Shown here: one piece after another, positions 1 to 10,626 of the stretch
How positions within the stretch are numbered: position 1 is the stretch's first letter
Layout: each line of letters begins with the position of its first letter
From: Eurosta solidaginis
Lineage: Eukaryota > Arthropoda > Insecta > Diptera > Tephritidae
Assembly: GCF_040869045.1 (NCBI RefSeq)
Contig: NC_090320.1
Coordinates: 241,428,978-241,492,977, forward strand
DNA length: 64,000 bases
Reading direction: 5' to 3'
Program-made: the position numbers and the translations under genes
The notes under the pieces: model-generated
Told to the model about the DNA's origin: nothing
Seen by the model: only the letters and a program-made list of their open reading frames with translations
Databases searched by the model: none

Positions 1-3000
1 AAGGTGTTCATGAGTATTTTAAAAGGGCGTGGGCCTTAGTTCTATAGGTGGACGCCTTTTCGAGATATCGCCATATAGGTGGAACAGGGGTGACTCTAGA
101 ATTTGTTTGTACGATATAGGCATCAAATGAAAGGTGCTAATGAGTATTTTAAAGGGAGTGGGCCTTAGTTCTATAGGTGGACGCCTTTTCGAGATATGGC
201 CATAAAGGTGGGCCAGGGGTGACTCTAGAATTTGTTTGTACGATATGGGTATCAAATGAAAGGTGTGAATGAGTATTTTAAAAGGGAGTGGGCCTTAGTT
301 CTATAGGTGGAAGCCTTTTCGAGGTATGGCCATAAAGGTGGGCCAGGGGTGACTCTAGAATTTGTTTGTACGATATAGGCATCAAATGAAAGGTGTGAAT
401 GAGTATTTTAAAGGGAGTGGGCCTTAGTTCTATAGGTGGACGCCTTTTCGAGATATGGCCATAAAGGTGGGCCAGGGGTGACTCTAGAATTTGTTTGTAC
501 GATATGGGTATCAAATGAAAGGTGTGAATGAGTATTTTAAAAGGGAGTGGGCCTTAGTTCTATAGGTGGAAGCCTTTTCGAGGTATGGCCATAAAGGTGG
601 GCCAGGGGTGACTCTAGAATTAGTTTGTACGATATGGGTATCAAATGAAAGGTGTGAATTAGTATTTTAAAAGGGAGTGGGCCTTAGTTCTATAGGTGGA
701 CGCCTTTTCGGGATATGGCCATAAAGGTGGACCAGGGGTGACTCTAGAATTTGTTTGTACGATATGGGTATCAAATGAAAGGTGTGAATGAGTATTTTAA
801 AGGGAGTGGGCCTTAGTTCTATAGGTGGACGCCTTTTCGAGATATGGCCATAAAGGTGGGCCAGGGGTGACTCTAGAATTAGTTTGTACGATATGGGTAT
901 CAAACGAAAGGTGTTCATGAGTATTTTAAAAGGGCGTGGGCCTTAGTTCTATAGGTGGACGCCTTTTCGAGATATCGCCATAAAGGTGGACCAGGGGTGA
1001 CTCTAGAATTTGTTTGTACGATTGGGTATCAAATGAGAGGTGTGAATGAGTATTTTAAAAGGGAGTGTGCCTTAGTTCTATAGGTGGACGCCTTTTCGGG
1101 ATATGGCCATAAAGGTGGACCAGGGGTGACTCTAGAATTAGTTTGTACGATATGGGTATCAAATGAAAGGTGTGAATTAGTATTTTAAAAGGGAGTGGGC
1201 CTTAGTTCTATAGGTGGACGCCTTTTCGAGATATGGCCATAAAGGTGGGCCAGGGGTGTCTCTAGAATTAGTTTGTACGATATGGGTATCAAATGAAAGG
1301 TGTTAATGAGCATTTTAAAAGGGAGTGGGCCTTAGTTCTATAGCTGGACGCCTTTTCGGAATAGCGTTATAAAGGTGGACCAGGGTTGACTCTAGAATGC
1401 GTTTGAATAATATGGGTATAAAACGAAAAGTGTTCATGAGTATTTTAAAAGGGCGTGGGCCTTAGTTCTATAGGTGGACGCCTTTTCGAGATATCGACAT
1501 AAAGGTGGACCAGGGGTGACTCTAGAATTTGTTTGTACGATATGGGTATCAAATGAAAGGTGTGAATGAGTATTTTAAAGAGATTGGGCCTTAGTTCTAT
1601 AGGTGGACGCCTTTTCGAGATATGGCCATAAAGGTGGGCCAGGGGTGACTCTAGAATTTGGTCGTACGATATGGGTATCAAATGAAAGGTGTGAATGAGT
1701 ATTTTAAAAGGGAGTGGGCCTTAGTTCTATAGGTGGACGCCTTTTCGAGATATCGCCATAAAGGTGGACCAGGGGTGACTCTAGAATTAGTTTGTACGAT
1801 ATGGGTATCAAATAAAAGGTGTGAATGAGTATTTTAAAAGGGAGTGGGCCTTAGTTCTATAGGTGGACGCCTTTTCGAGATATGGCCATAAAGGTGGGCC
1901 AGGGGTGACTCTAGAATTAGTTTGTAAGATATGGGTATCAAATGAAAGGTGTGAATGAGTATTTTAAAAGGGAGTGGGCCTTAGTTCTATAGGTGGACGC
2001 CTTTTCGAGATATGGCCATAAAGGTTGGCCAGGGGTGACTCTAGAATTTGTTTGTACGATATGGGTATCAAATGAAAGGTGTTAATGAGCATTTTAAAAG
2101 GGAGTGGGCCTTAGTTCTATAGCTGGACGCCTTTTCGGAATATCGTTATAAAGGTGGACCAGGGTTGACTCTAGAATGCGTTTGTATAATATGGGTATCA
2201 AACGAAAGGTGTTCATTAGTATTTTAAAAGGGCGTGGGCCTTAGTTCTATAGGTGGACGCCTTTTCGAGATATCGCCATAAAGGTGGACCAGGGGTGACT
2301 CTAGAATTTGTTTGTACGATATGGGTATCAAATGAGAGGTGTGAATGAGTATTTTAAAAGGGGGTGAGCCTTAGTTCTATAGGTGGACGACTTTTCGAGA
2401 TATCGCCATAAAGGTGGACCAGGGGTGACTCTAGAATTTGTTTGTACGATATGGGTATCAAATGAGAGGTGTGAATGAGTATTTTAAAAGGGAGTGGGCC
2501 TTAGTTCTATAGGTGGACGCCTTTTCGAGATATCGCCATAAAGGTGGACCAGGGATAACTCTAGAATTTGTTTGTACGATATGGGTATCAAATGAAAGGT
2601 GTGAATGAGTATTTTAAAAGGGAGTGGGCCTTAGTTCTTTAGGTGGACGCCTTTTCGAGATATCGCCATAAAGGTGGACCAGGGGTGACTCTAGAATTTG
2701 TTTGTACGATATGGGTATCAAATGAAAGGTGTGAATGAGTATTTTAAAAGGGGGTGAGCCTTAGTTCTATAGGTGGACGCCTTTTCGAGATATCGCCATA
2801 AAGGTGGACCAGGGGTGACTCTAGAATTTGTTTGTACGATATGGGTATCAAATGAAAGGTGTTAATGAGTATTTTAAAAGGGAGTGGGCCTTAGTTCTAT
2901 AAGTGGACGGCTTTTCGAGATATCGCCATAAACGTGGACCAGGGGTGACTCTAGAATGTGTTTGTATGATATGGGTATCAAATTAAAAGTATTAATGAGG

Positions 3001-3020
3001 GTTTTAAAAGGGAGTGGCCC
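1..3020. repeat. ~130-bp tandem array inside element A copy 1 (about 23 monomers)
   Basis: Head-to-tail monomers recognisable by TCAAATGAAAGGTGT, GAGTATTTTAAAAGGGAG, CTATAGGTGGACGCC and CAGGGGTGACTCTAGAAT. Variant monomers recur: a CTATAGCTGGACGCC plus GGAATATCGTTATAAAG type appears near 1311 and again near 2090, about 779 bp (six monomers) apart, so higher-order amplification has occurred. The last monomers before 3020 are the most diverged, as expected at an array edge. Confidence 0.9.
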
Positions 3021-4401
3021 TTAGTTGAATATGTGAAGGCGTTTTCGAGATATCGACCCAAATGTGGACCAGGGTGATCTAGAACATCATCTGTAGGGTA
3101 CCGCTAATTTATTTATATATGTATTACCACGAATAGTATTCCTTCTAAGATTCCAAGGGCTTTTGATTTCGCCCTGCAAAACTTTTTCATTTTCTTCTAC
3201 TTAATATGGTAGGTGTCACATCCATTTTACAAAGTTTTTTTTTATAGTTATATTTTGCGTCAGTAGACCAATCCAGTTACCATGTTTCATCCCTTTTTTC
3301 GTATTTGGTATATAATTATGGCATTTTTTTCATTTTTCGTAATTTTCGATATCGAAAAAGTGGGCGTGGTCATAGTCGGATTTCGGCCATTTTTTACACC
3401 AATACAAAGTGAGTTCAGATAAGTACGTGAACTGAGTTTAGTATATCTATTTTTGTTCAAGTTATCGTGTTAACGGCCGAGCGGAAGGACAGACGGTCGA
3501 CTGTGTATAAAAACTGGGCGTGGCTTCAACCGATTTCGCTCTTTTTCACAGGAAACAGTTATCGTCCTAGAATCTAAGCCTCTACCAAATTTCACAAGGA
3601 TTGGTAAATTTTTGTTCGACTTATGGCATTAAAAGTATCCTTGACAAATTAAATGAAAAAGGGCGGAGCCACGCCCATTTTGAAATTTTCTTTTATTTTT
3701 GTATTTGGCTGCACCATGTCATTACTGGAGTTAAATTTTGACATATTTTACTTATATACTGTAAAGATATTAACTTTTCTTTTAAAATTTGACTTTAAAA
3801 AATTTTTTTTTAAAAGTGGGCGTGGTCGTTCTCCGATTTTGCTAATTTTTATTAAGCATACCTATAGTAATAACGGTAACGTTCCTGCCAAATTTCATCA
3901 TGATATCTTCAACGACTGCCAAATTACAGCTTGCAAAACTTCTAAATTACCTTCTTTTAAAAGTGGGCGGTGCCACGCCCATTGTCCAAAATTTTACTAG
4001 TTTTATATTCTGCGTCATAAGTTCAACGTACCTACCAAGTTTCATCGCTTTATCCGTCTTTGGTAATGAATTATCGCACTTTTGTGTTTTTCGAAATTTT
4101 TGATATCGAAAAAGTGGGCGTGGTTATAGTCCGATATCGTTCATTTTAAATAGCAATCTGAGATGAGTGCCCAGGAACCTACATACCAAATTTAGTCAAG
4201 ATACCTCAAAATTTACTCAAGTTATCGTGTTAACGGACGGACGGACGGACGGACATGGCTCAATCAAATTTTTTTTCGGTACTGATGATTTTGATATATG
4301 GAAGTCTATATCTATCTCGATTCCTTTATACCTGTACAACCAATCGTTATCCAGTCAAAGTTAATATACTCTGTGAGCTCTGCTCAACTGAGTATAAAAA
4401 G
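1..4401 (-). mobile_element. Element A copy 1 (INE-1/DINE-1-like, Helitron-related), truncated by window start
   Basis: Non-coding element. Strand is given so that its TATACTCAG end is the 5' end. It has three parts: a long ~130-bp tandem array (1-3020), a middle full of GGGCGTGG/CCACGCCC blocks and GATATCGAAAA motifs (3020-4200), and an end with (GGAC)n followed by ACATGGCTCAATC and CTGAGTATAA (4235-4401). The minus-strand order (TATACTCAG, GCAGAGCTC, GAGTATATTAA, GAGCCATGTCCGTCCG, ATCTTGATGAAATTTGG) matches the layout I remember for Drosophila INE-1. The family name is therefore an inference. The small reading frames inside are chance frames. Its right flank runs straight into LINE coding sequence at 4402, so it probably sits inside that LINE. 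The other end lies before position 1. Confidence 0.7.
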
Positions 4402-4752
4402 ATTAAGTACATGGGGAAAAATATCGCCTTAAATTCCTCTGATAGGAAATTAATGTGGCAACACCTTAAGCAAGCAGTAAACTTAACTGAGGTGCGAAAC
4501 GATATCCTGACAGTGATTGTAAACGGTATAACATATGAAACACCCGAAGATATAGCTCAAGCATTGAATTCCTTCTTTGTTGATAGTATTGTTGACATAA
4601 ATCGAGAAATCGAAAATTTGATAGTGGCGACATTGTGCAATACACGCTTAGCACATGTCTGAAATTCCAAGAAGTTACGGTTGATGATGTCATATTGGTA
4701 GCTAAAAGGTTAACAAATAAAATCGGAGAAACAAATTTACTATCAGAAGGAG
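4402..4752 (+). pseudogene. LINE ORF2 fragment: linker before reverse transcriptase
   Basis: The reading frame after the element A boundary encodes a stretch of the type found between endonuclease and RT in LINE ORF2. Visible motifs are WQHLKQAV, EDIAQALNSFFVDSI and, after a frame change, a segment leading to TNLLSEG. The ALNSFFVDSI block corresponds to the conserved 'ALN.FF' element upstream of RT motif 0. The fragment is broken by a frameshift near 4640-4670 and then by the MITE at 4753. It is a dead copy with no independent function. Confidence 0.65.
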
Positions 4753-4990
4753 CATTGTGAATGATGACAAAGTGTGATCTCTTATCTGTCAACTGCCTGA
4801 CAGGCTGTTCAATATGGCTACTTTTCAGCGTTTTGACAGGCTGTTCAATATGGCGGCGCCTATCTTCAGCGGGTGATAGAAAGAGATACAGAATGAGACA
4901 GCGATAGTCAAATACGAATCAGGTGATCCAATCACTTTGGAATTTTAAAGTTTATGCAGAAGAGATCACACTTTGTCATCATTCACAATG
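4753..4990. mobile_element. hAT-type MITE, 238 bp, perfect 31-bp TIRs and 8-bp TSD
   Basis: The first 31 bases (4753-4783, starting CATTGTGAATGATGACAAAG) are the exact reverse complement of the last 31 (4960-4990). The flanks carry an identical 8-bp duplication, AGAAGGAG, at 4745-4752 and 4991-4998. An 8-bp TSD with CA...TG ends is the hAT superfamily signature. The interior has two copies of a GACAGGCTGTTCAATATGGC motif (around 4799-4852) and no coding capacity. It interrupts the LINE; removing it with one TSD copy restores the reading frame across the joint. Confidence 0.9.
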
Positions 4991-5471
4991 AGAAGGAGTA
5001 ATTAAGGATTCGGTGTCATACATGGGACATTTCTATGCGGATATCATAAATAAATCATTAGTAGAGGGAATAGTGCCCGACGCATTGAAAATATCAACAA
5101 TAAATAAAGAAGGTAAAGAATTCATTAAAGGCAGAAGATCTTAGACCGAACAACACGTTGCCGAATATAGAAAAAATTCTAGAAACAGTAGTAAAAGATC
5201 AGCTCATAAGTTACTTGGAAATAAACAAAATACTAACTAAAGAACAATCCGATTTCAGAGAAGGCCACTCTTGTGAAACGGCTTTAAATTATGTAATATC
5301 GAGTTGGAAAGAATAATTAAATTAAAAGAAAAGTATACTTGCTGTTTTTATCGACTTAAAGAGAGCATTTGAAACTATAGACAGAAATATAATGATTAAA
5401 AAATTAGAAAAAATTGGAATTAGGGGCAACGAGCTGCAGTGGTTTCAGAGCTTTTTAGGCAACCGAAGACA
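4991..5471 (+). pseudogene. LINE reverse transcriptase fragment (fingers/palm)
   Basis: In shifting frames this encodes RT landmarks in order: a block containing EGIVPDALKIS, then LRPNNTLPNIEKILETVV (the RPIS-like motif), QSDFREGHSCETAL (the FGFR.GHST motif), DLKRAFET (the DF.KAFD catalytic motif A region, with D followed by LKRAF) and WFQSFLGNRRQ just before the next insertion. Frameshifts and stops (for example near 5310-5330) show decay. It continues at 7273 after element A copy 2. Confidence 0.75.
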
Positions 5472-7272
5472 AACAAGTAAGGAAGGTTAAGTTCGGGTGT
5501 AACCGAACATTACATACTCAGTTGAGAGCTATGGTGACAACATAAGGGAAAATAATCATGTAGGAAAATGAACCGAGGGAAAACCTGGAATATGTTTGTA
5601 TGACATGTGTATCAAATGAAAGGCATTAAAGAGTATTTTATGAGGGAGTGGGCCATAGTTCTATAGGTGGACGCCATTTAGGGATATAGCCATAAAGGTG
5701 GATCATGGTTGACTCTAGAATGCGTTTGTATGATATGGGTATCAAATGAAAGGTGTTAATGAGTATTTTTAAAAGGGAGTGGCCTTCGTTCTATAGGTGT
5801 TCGCCTTTTCGAGATATCGCCATAAAGGTGGACCAGGGGTGACTTTAGAATATGTTTGTACGATATGGGTATCAAATTAAAGGTATTATTGAGAGTTTTA
5901 AAAGTGAGTGGTGGTAGTTGTATATGTGAAGGCATTTTCCAGATATCGACCAAGAACATCATCTGTTGGATACCGCTAATTTATTTATATATGTAGTACC
6001 TGCCAAGATTTTAAAGGATTTTTATTTCGCCCTGCGGAACTTTTTTAATTTTCTTCTACTTAATATGGTAGGTGTCACAACCATTTTGTAAAGTTTTTTC
6101 TAAAGTTATATTTCGCGTCAATAAAACAATCCAATTACCTTACCATGTTTCATCCCTTTTTTCGTATTTGGTATAAAATTATGGCATTTTTTTCATTTTT
6201 CGTAATTTTCGATATCGAAAAAGTGGGCGTGGTCATAGTCGGATTTCGTTCATTTTTCATACCAAGATAAAGTGAGTTCAAGTAAGCACGTGAACTAAGT
6301 TCATTAAAGATATGCCGATTTTTGCTCATGTTATCGTGTTAACGGCCATGCGGAAGGACAGACGGACGACTGTGTATAAAAACTGGGCGTGGCATTAACC
6401 GATTTCGCCCATTTTCACAGAAAACAGTTAACGTTATAAAATCTATGCCCATACCAAATTTCAAAAGGATTGGTTAGTTTTTGTTCGAATTATGGCGTTA
6501 AAAGTATCCTAGACAAATTAAATGAAAAAGGGCGGAGCCACCCCATTTTGAAATTTTCTTTTATTTTTGTATTTTGTTGCACCATATCATTACTGGAGTT
6601 GAATGTTGACATAATTTACTTATATACTGTAAAGATATTAAATTTTTTGTTAAAATTTTACTTTAAAAAAATTTTTTTTTAAAAGTAGGCGTGGTCCTTC
6701 TCCGATTTTGCTAATTTTTATTGAGCGCACATATAGTAATAGCAGTAACGTTCCTGCCAAAGTTCATCATGATATCTTCAACGACTGCCAAATTACAGCT
6801 TGCAAAACTTCTAAATTACCTTCTTTTAAAAGTGGGCGGTGCCACGCCCATTGTCCAAAATTTTACTAATTTTCTATTCTGCGTCATAAGTTCAACTCAT
6901 CTGCCAAGTTTCGTCGCTTTATCTGTCTTTTGTAATGAATTATCGCACTTTTTCGGTTTTTCGAAATTTTCGATATCGAAAAAGTGGGCGTGGTTATAGT
7001 CCGATATCGTTCATTTTAAATAGCGATCTGAGATGAGTGCTCAGGAATCTTCATACCAAATTTCATCAAGATACCTCAAAATTTACTCAACTTATCGTGT
7101 TAATGGACGGACGGACGGACGGACGGACATGGCTCAATCAAATTTTTTTTCGATCCTGATTATTTTGATATATGGAAGTCTATATCTATCTCGATTCCTT
7201 TATATATGTACAACCAACCGTTATCCAATCAAACTTAATATACTCTGTGAGCTCTGCTGAACTGAGTATAAA
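5472..7272 (-). mobile_element. Element A copy 2 (DINE-like) inserted in the LINE RT
   Basis: A complete-looking copy: one end is AACAAGTAAGGAAGG with the palindrome-like GTTCGGGTGTAACCGAAC (5478-5510). It has only about three tandem monomers (5590-5930), the GGGCGTGG-rich middle, a GGAC repeat (7105-7128) and a CTGAGTATAA end. Flanking LINE sequence rejoins exactly: ...CGAAGACA before and AACAGCCATTGAG after. Any target duplication is thus absent or limited to a few A/C bases, as expected for Helitron-type insertion. It has no coding capacity. Confidence 0.85.
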
Positions 7273-8230
7273 AACAGCCATTGAGTCGGTTATCTCGGAT
7301 GAGGTATTGACAGGAATTGGATTGCCACAAGGATCGGTTTTGGCACCGGTCCTATTTAACATATATATAAATGATATATCTTCGGCGCTGAAACATAGTA
7401 AAATAAGGCTGATTTCGGATGACGCATTGCTCGAAGTAAGTGAAATTGATATCATGTTAGCTAGGAGCAAAATGCAAGAAGACTTGAACTCCCTATACAG
7501 GGGGCTTTGCACCAATCAGCTTAAACTTAATGTTAATAAAACCCATTTTATGGTCATATCTAGAGCGATGAATAAGGAATCTTGTAGTATTGAGCTAAAA
7601 ATAATGAACTCAAACATTAAAGAAGTTAAAACGTTCAAGTACTTAGGGGTTCTGATTGATAATAAATTAAAATTTAATGATCATATTGATTATATAGTTG
7701 CCAAAATAAGCAAGAAAATTGGTTTTTGGAAGATGTCATGCAAATTTATCAGTAGAAAATGCAAACTGAAAGTGTATAAATCCATCATAGAGTCACATTT
7801 CATATATTGTCCCACAATATTCTTTATGGCCAATAAAACACAGGTAGATAAGCTACAAGCTATGCAAAATAAAGCTTTGAGATTTATATTAAACATGAGG
7901 TATGATACTCCCATTAATAACATGATAGAAGCACTAAACTGGTTGAGTATAAAACAGCTCATATTCTACTACAGTATGAAATTTGTATTTAATATTAAGT
8001 ACGGTAAATTACCAACATACCTCAGCGAAAAGCTTATTTATGTAAATGATGCGAATTCATACGTAATCAGATTAAACAATAATTTTAGATCACCTCTTTT
8101 CAAAACAGAAGTGAACAAGCAAAATATATTTTATAAGGGCCTGAAATATTTCAATGAACTTCCTAATCACAGAAAAAAAAAGTAGTAATAACTTCAATAC
8201 TTAAAAAAAAAAATTTTATTGGAGCATTAT
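7273..8230 (+). pseudogene. LINE reverse transcriptase fragment (palm, thumb, C-terminal)
   Basis: A long frame continuing the RT. GLPQGSVLAPVLFNIYINDI is motif B. The catalytic YADD box appears as ISDDA (tyrosine and alanine replaced, both aspartates kept). Then come LKLNVNKTHFMVIS, KTFKYLGVLIDNKL (thumb) and FIYCPTIFF. The frame is lost in an A-run at about 8170; one base less keeps coding to about 8230. The reading frame upstream of 7273 is supplied by the element A end, so a frame opening at 7172 is chimeric. The degenerate catalytic box and frameshifts argue for a dead copy. Confidence 0.85.
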
Positions 8231-9017
8231 AAAACCCTTCCAATAAGACAAGATAAAGTTTTTATTTTATTTTTTATTTTTTTTACATGATATATCCGAT
8301 ACTGGAGCGCGAAAAGGGAATGGTAATATTGGTAGCAGCAAAATACAATGCGCCCGGCCCTAAGGAAAAGATAATCAGTCGCCACCTGTAACTCCAGACA
8401 GTTCAACAACTAATTTCGCTGGAATTGGGTATTTTCAGCCTATATTTACTGTTGCTGATCGGAATCACTCGCATTCCGACAGCATTAATATAACAATAAT
8501 ATTATATGGTGTGTAACGAATATAAGGTCAAACAAAAGTTGGAGTAGGGGGGATTGGAAACACGTCCTTTTCAACCTCCCATTATATTTTGAGCTGTGCT
8601 GATCGGAATCTTCATGCATTCCGACAGCGTCTTTACTAAACAAAGTTGAGGGGTAATTGGGTACACGTTATTTTCAATTTCCAACATCCAAAGACATGTT
8701 TAGCTGTGTTGATCGGAGACCAATACATTCCGACAGCTTAAAATACAAATATAATTGAAAAATATAAGTTCTAAGTTTTGTTGCTTTAAGCTGGGAGTAC
8801 TGGAGGATTGGAAACGCGTCCTTTCCAAACTTCCTTAAATGAGTGGCTCCCAGACTCGTCCGTTTGTCACGCCAGTAAATATGCTGATCGGAATCACATG
8901 GCATTCCAACAGCATATTCAATAGAAATAAGTGATTATAATAATGAATTGTACTTAGTAGTTTAAATTTTAGGCCTAAACAGCCGTAATAATAAATAAAT
9001 TAAATTAAATTAAATTC
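8231..9017 (+). repeat. LINE 3' UTR with four diverged repeats, each holding a palindrome
   Basis: Non-coding stretch with four copies of a stem-loop shaped GCTGATCGGAAT...ATTCCGACAGC at 8454-8483, 8598-8628, 8708-8737 and 8883-8913. Around them recurs a looser motif like GGATTGGAAACACGTCCTTT (8551, 8651 and 8811 areas), so these are diverged tandem units of 110-175 bp. The stretch ends in ATAAATTAAATTAAATTAAA (8990-9015), a typical LINE tail. Assignment to the LINE's 3' UTR is inferred from position and tail. Confidence 0.65.
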
Positions 9018-9029
9018 ATGATTTCCAGA

Positions 9030-9330
9030 AAGATTAGAAGGCGTAAGGCCGTTATTAGATAAACGCAGATCTCCTCCAGCAAAAAATCATCAATTTTTAG
9101 TTGCACCAAAAAAGCTCGAAGTTCACGTTTGACGGCAATCAAAACACCACCGTCTCGATTGAGGCCAGTTTTTCTGCATCACGATCCTTGTGAAATACAT
9201 TAAAAATGTTGGAGTCAAAAAACTCAGAATCAAAAAATTGTTCATTAAGCCATGTTTCCACGAATACGAATATGTCATAATCCGGTACGTTCCAGTAACA
9301 AGCACTACTAAGGTCGTTAATCGGGAGCGA
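9030..9330 (-). pseudogene. LINE endonuclease (APE-type) fragment
   Basis: Read on the minus strand, the sequence encodes DYDIFVFVETWLNEQFFDSE, then NVFHKDRD, a one-base frame change, and GLNRDGGVLIAVKREL. These are the ETWL and RD..GGGV(L/A)I.V motifs of apurinic-type endonuclease domains at the start of LINE ORF2. Only about 90 residues survive, with no RT downstream. It lies opposite to and just beyond the tail of the plus-strand LINE, so it is a separate insertion fragment. Confidence 0.7.
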
Positions 9331-9426
9331 ATAAAATTACCACATTAAAACTTCTAGGCCATACCAATTTCGAGAAAAAAATTGACTTTTTCGGTTATGT
9401 CGGAAAGCCACAGAATTATGAAATAT

Positions 9427-9730
9427 GCGGCCGCTGCGGTGTGGTGGCAGCGTGCTCCGTTTACCAAACTGAAAATCTTGGGTTCACGCCCCGGGCAAAA
9501 CAACATAAAAACTTTAGAAATATGTTTTTTCAATTAGAAACAAGTTTTTCTAAGCCCAAGGGGGGGGGGGGGGGGGGAGGGGTGTACGCAGTGATTTGGG
9601 AATCCTTCCAAATGTATTTCTGCTATGAAAATCTCCTCAGCTTCTCAGCACGGCGCAAATTGGAAAAGAAGCTCAGCTTAAAATCTTTCCGGAGGCTATC
9701 GCGCCTTGCATTTATTTTATGCACAAAGCT
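9427..9730 (+). mobile_element. tRNA-derived SINE, copy 1 (with 18-nt poly-G)
   Basis: Same family as the SINEs at 17075, 38476 and 49916. A tRNA-like head GCGGTGTGGTGGCAGCG...GCTCCG carries an A box, and TTGGGTTCACGCCC is the B box. The family body includes ATTTCTGCTATGAAAA and AATTGGAAAAGAAGCTC, and the end is GCGCCTTGCATTTATTTTAT. An uninterrupted run of 18 G (9560-9577) replaces part of the normal body. No clear target duplication. Confidence 0.8.
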
Positions 9731-9739
9731 ATTCAACTG

Positions 9740-10300
9740 TTACTAATAAGTTATCGACAAGTTATCGACTTGTTATCAAAAAGTTATTGATATGTAATCC
9801 TAAAGTTAGCAATTTAATATCCAAGAGTTTTAGATTTTTTATCATTAAGTTATCGATTTGTTATCTGAGTTTCCCAATTAATTAGCGGTGTGTTGTCGAT
9901 TCATTTTATAAAGTAATCGATCTGTTATCGAAAAATTATCTATTTTCTATCAAAGAATTGTTGATTTTGCATCAAAAGGTTGTAAACTGACATCGAAAAG
10001 ATATCGATTTTTTATCAGAGCGTTAGCAATTTATTATCGGCGTGTTATCTACGGCTCAACGGCTTGTTATGAAGCAGATATCGACAAAACTTCACTCTTA
10101 AACTAATTACACAAACTTAACCCAACTATAACAAGCCGATAAGAACCAATAATAAGCCGATGACTCAGCGATACCAAGCCGCGATAATGACTCAGCGATA
10201 ATGATTCGCTGTCGATAATAAACCGATAGTGAAACAATAACTGGTCGCTATCGGTTGTTGCTGATAAGAAGCTGAATAAGTTCATTCCATGAAGCCTGAA
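9740..10300. repeat. Degenerate GTTATCGATTTGTTATC quasi-repeat
   Basis: More than twenty variations on (A)GTTATCGA and TTGTTATC line this stretch, spaced 12-30 bp on the plus strand until about 10080. They continue in the inverted sense (CCGATAA, GCGATAAT) to about 10300. The inversion in the middle suggests a decayed palindromic element rather than a simple microsatellite. No coding potential is supported. Confidence 0.55.
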
Positions 10301-10329
10301 ATTGTTTGTTTTGAGTAATTGGTACTCAC

Positions 10330-10419
10330 GTGTTGGTGGTCATCTCGATGCCGGATGCACAGGCAAAGAGGATAAATATAACAAGAGCCACCAGTCTGCT
10401 ACGAGTGGCGAGTAACTCG
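10330..10419 (-). CDS. Host gene internal exon, 90 nt, encoding a hydrophobic segment
   Basis: On the minus strand a textbook acceptor (TTTTTTTTATTTCCAG, ending at 10420) is followed by 90 nt and a consensus donor GTGAGT (10324-10329). The exon is symmetric (one base, 29 codons, two bases). In the frame without stops it encodes ELLATRSRLVALVIFILF followed by ACASGIEMTTN. The basic stretch plus about 16 hydrophobic residues plus small residues fits a transmembrane segment or a signal peptide whose start codon is in an earlier exon. Codon use is mixed and G/C-richer than the repeats around it. I do not recognise the gene. It is the best host-coding signal in the window and implies the gene spans these repeats as introns, transcribed leftward. 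Confidence 0.65.
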
Positions 10420-10626
10420 CTGGAAATAAAAAAAATGATGCCTAATATTTTCTGAGAGGGACATTTTTAATTGTCTCGCATTTATCCATGCCGTGTAGGC
10501 ACCTTGTGCAACTGTGATTTTTGGAAAGAGAATTAATTAATTAATTAAATACACTCAGCAAAATAAACACAAATACACCACGAAAATGTATAGAAGACGT
10601 TTTATTTATCCTCTTTGGCATAGGCA

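Larger units (their letters stand above)
4402..9017 (+). mobile_element. LINE (non-LTR retrotransposon, Jockey/CR1-like), nested-inserted and decayed
   Basis: Pieces of one reverse transcriptase occur in order on the plus strand: 4402-4752, 4991-5471 and 7273-8230, then a 3' UTR to about 9017 ending in (TTAAA)n. Removing the 238-bp MITE and the 1.8-kb element A copy restores continuity at both joints. The 5' part (endonuclease) is missing from the window and probably lies on the far side of element A copy 1. I cannot fix the clade from these fragments. Confidence 0.8.

Noticed and set aside
1..3020. CRISPR-like or protein-coding repeats in the ~130-bp array
   Set aside because: Monomers are contiguous without unique spacers, in a eukaryotic transposon context; the repeated ISYKQILESPLAHLYG-type frames follow the DNA repeat.
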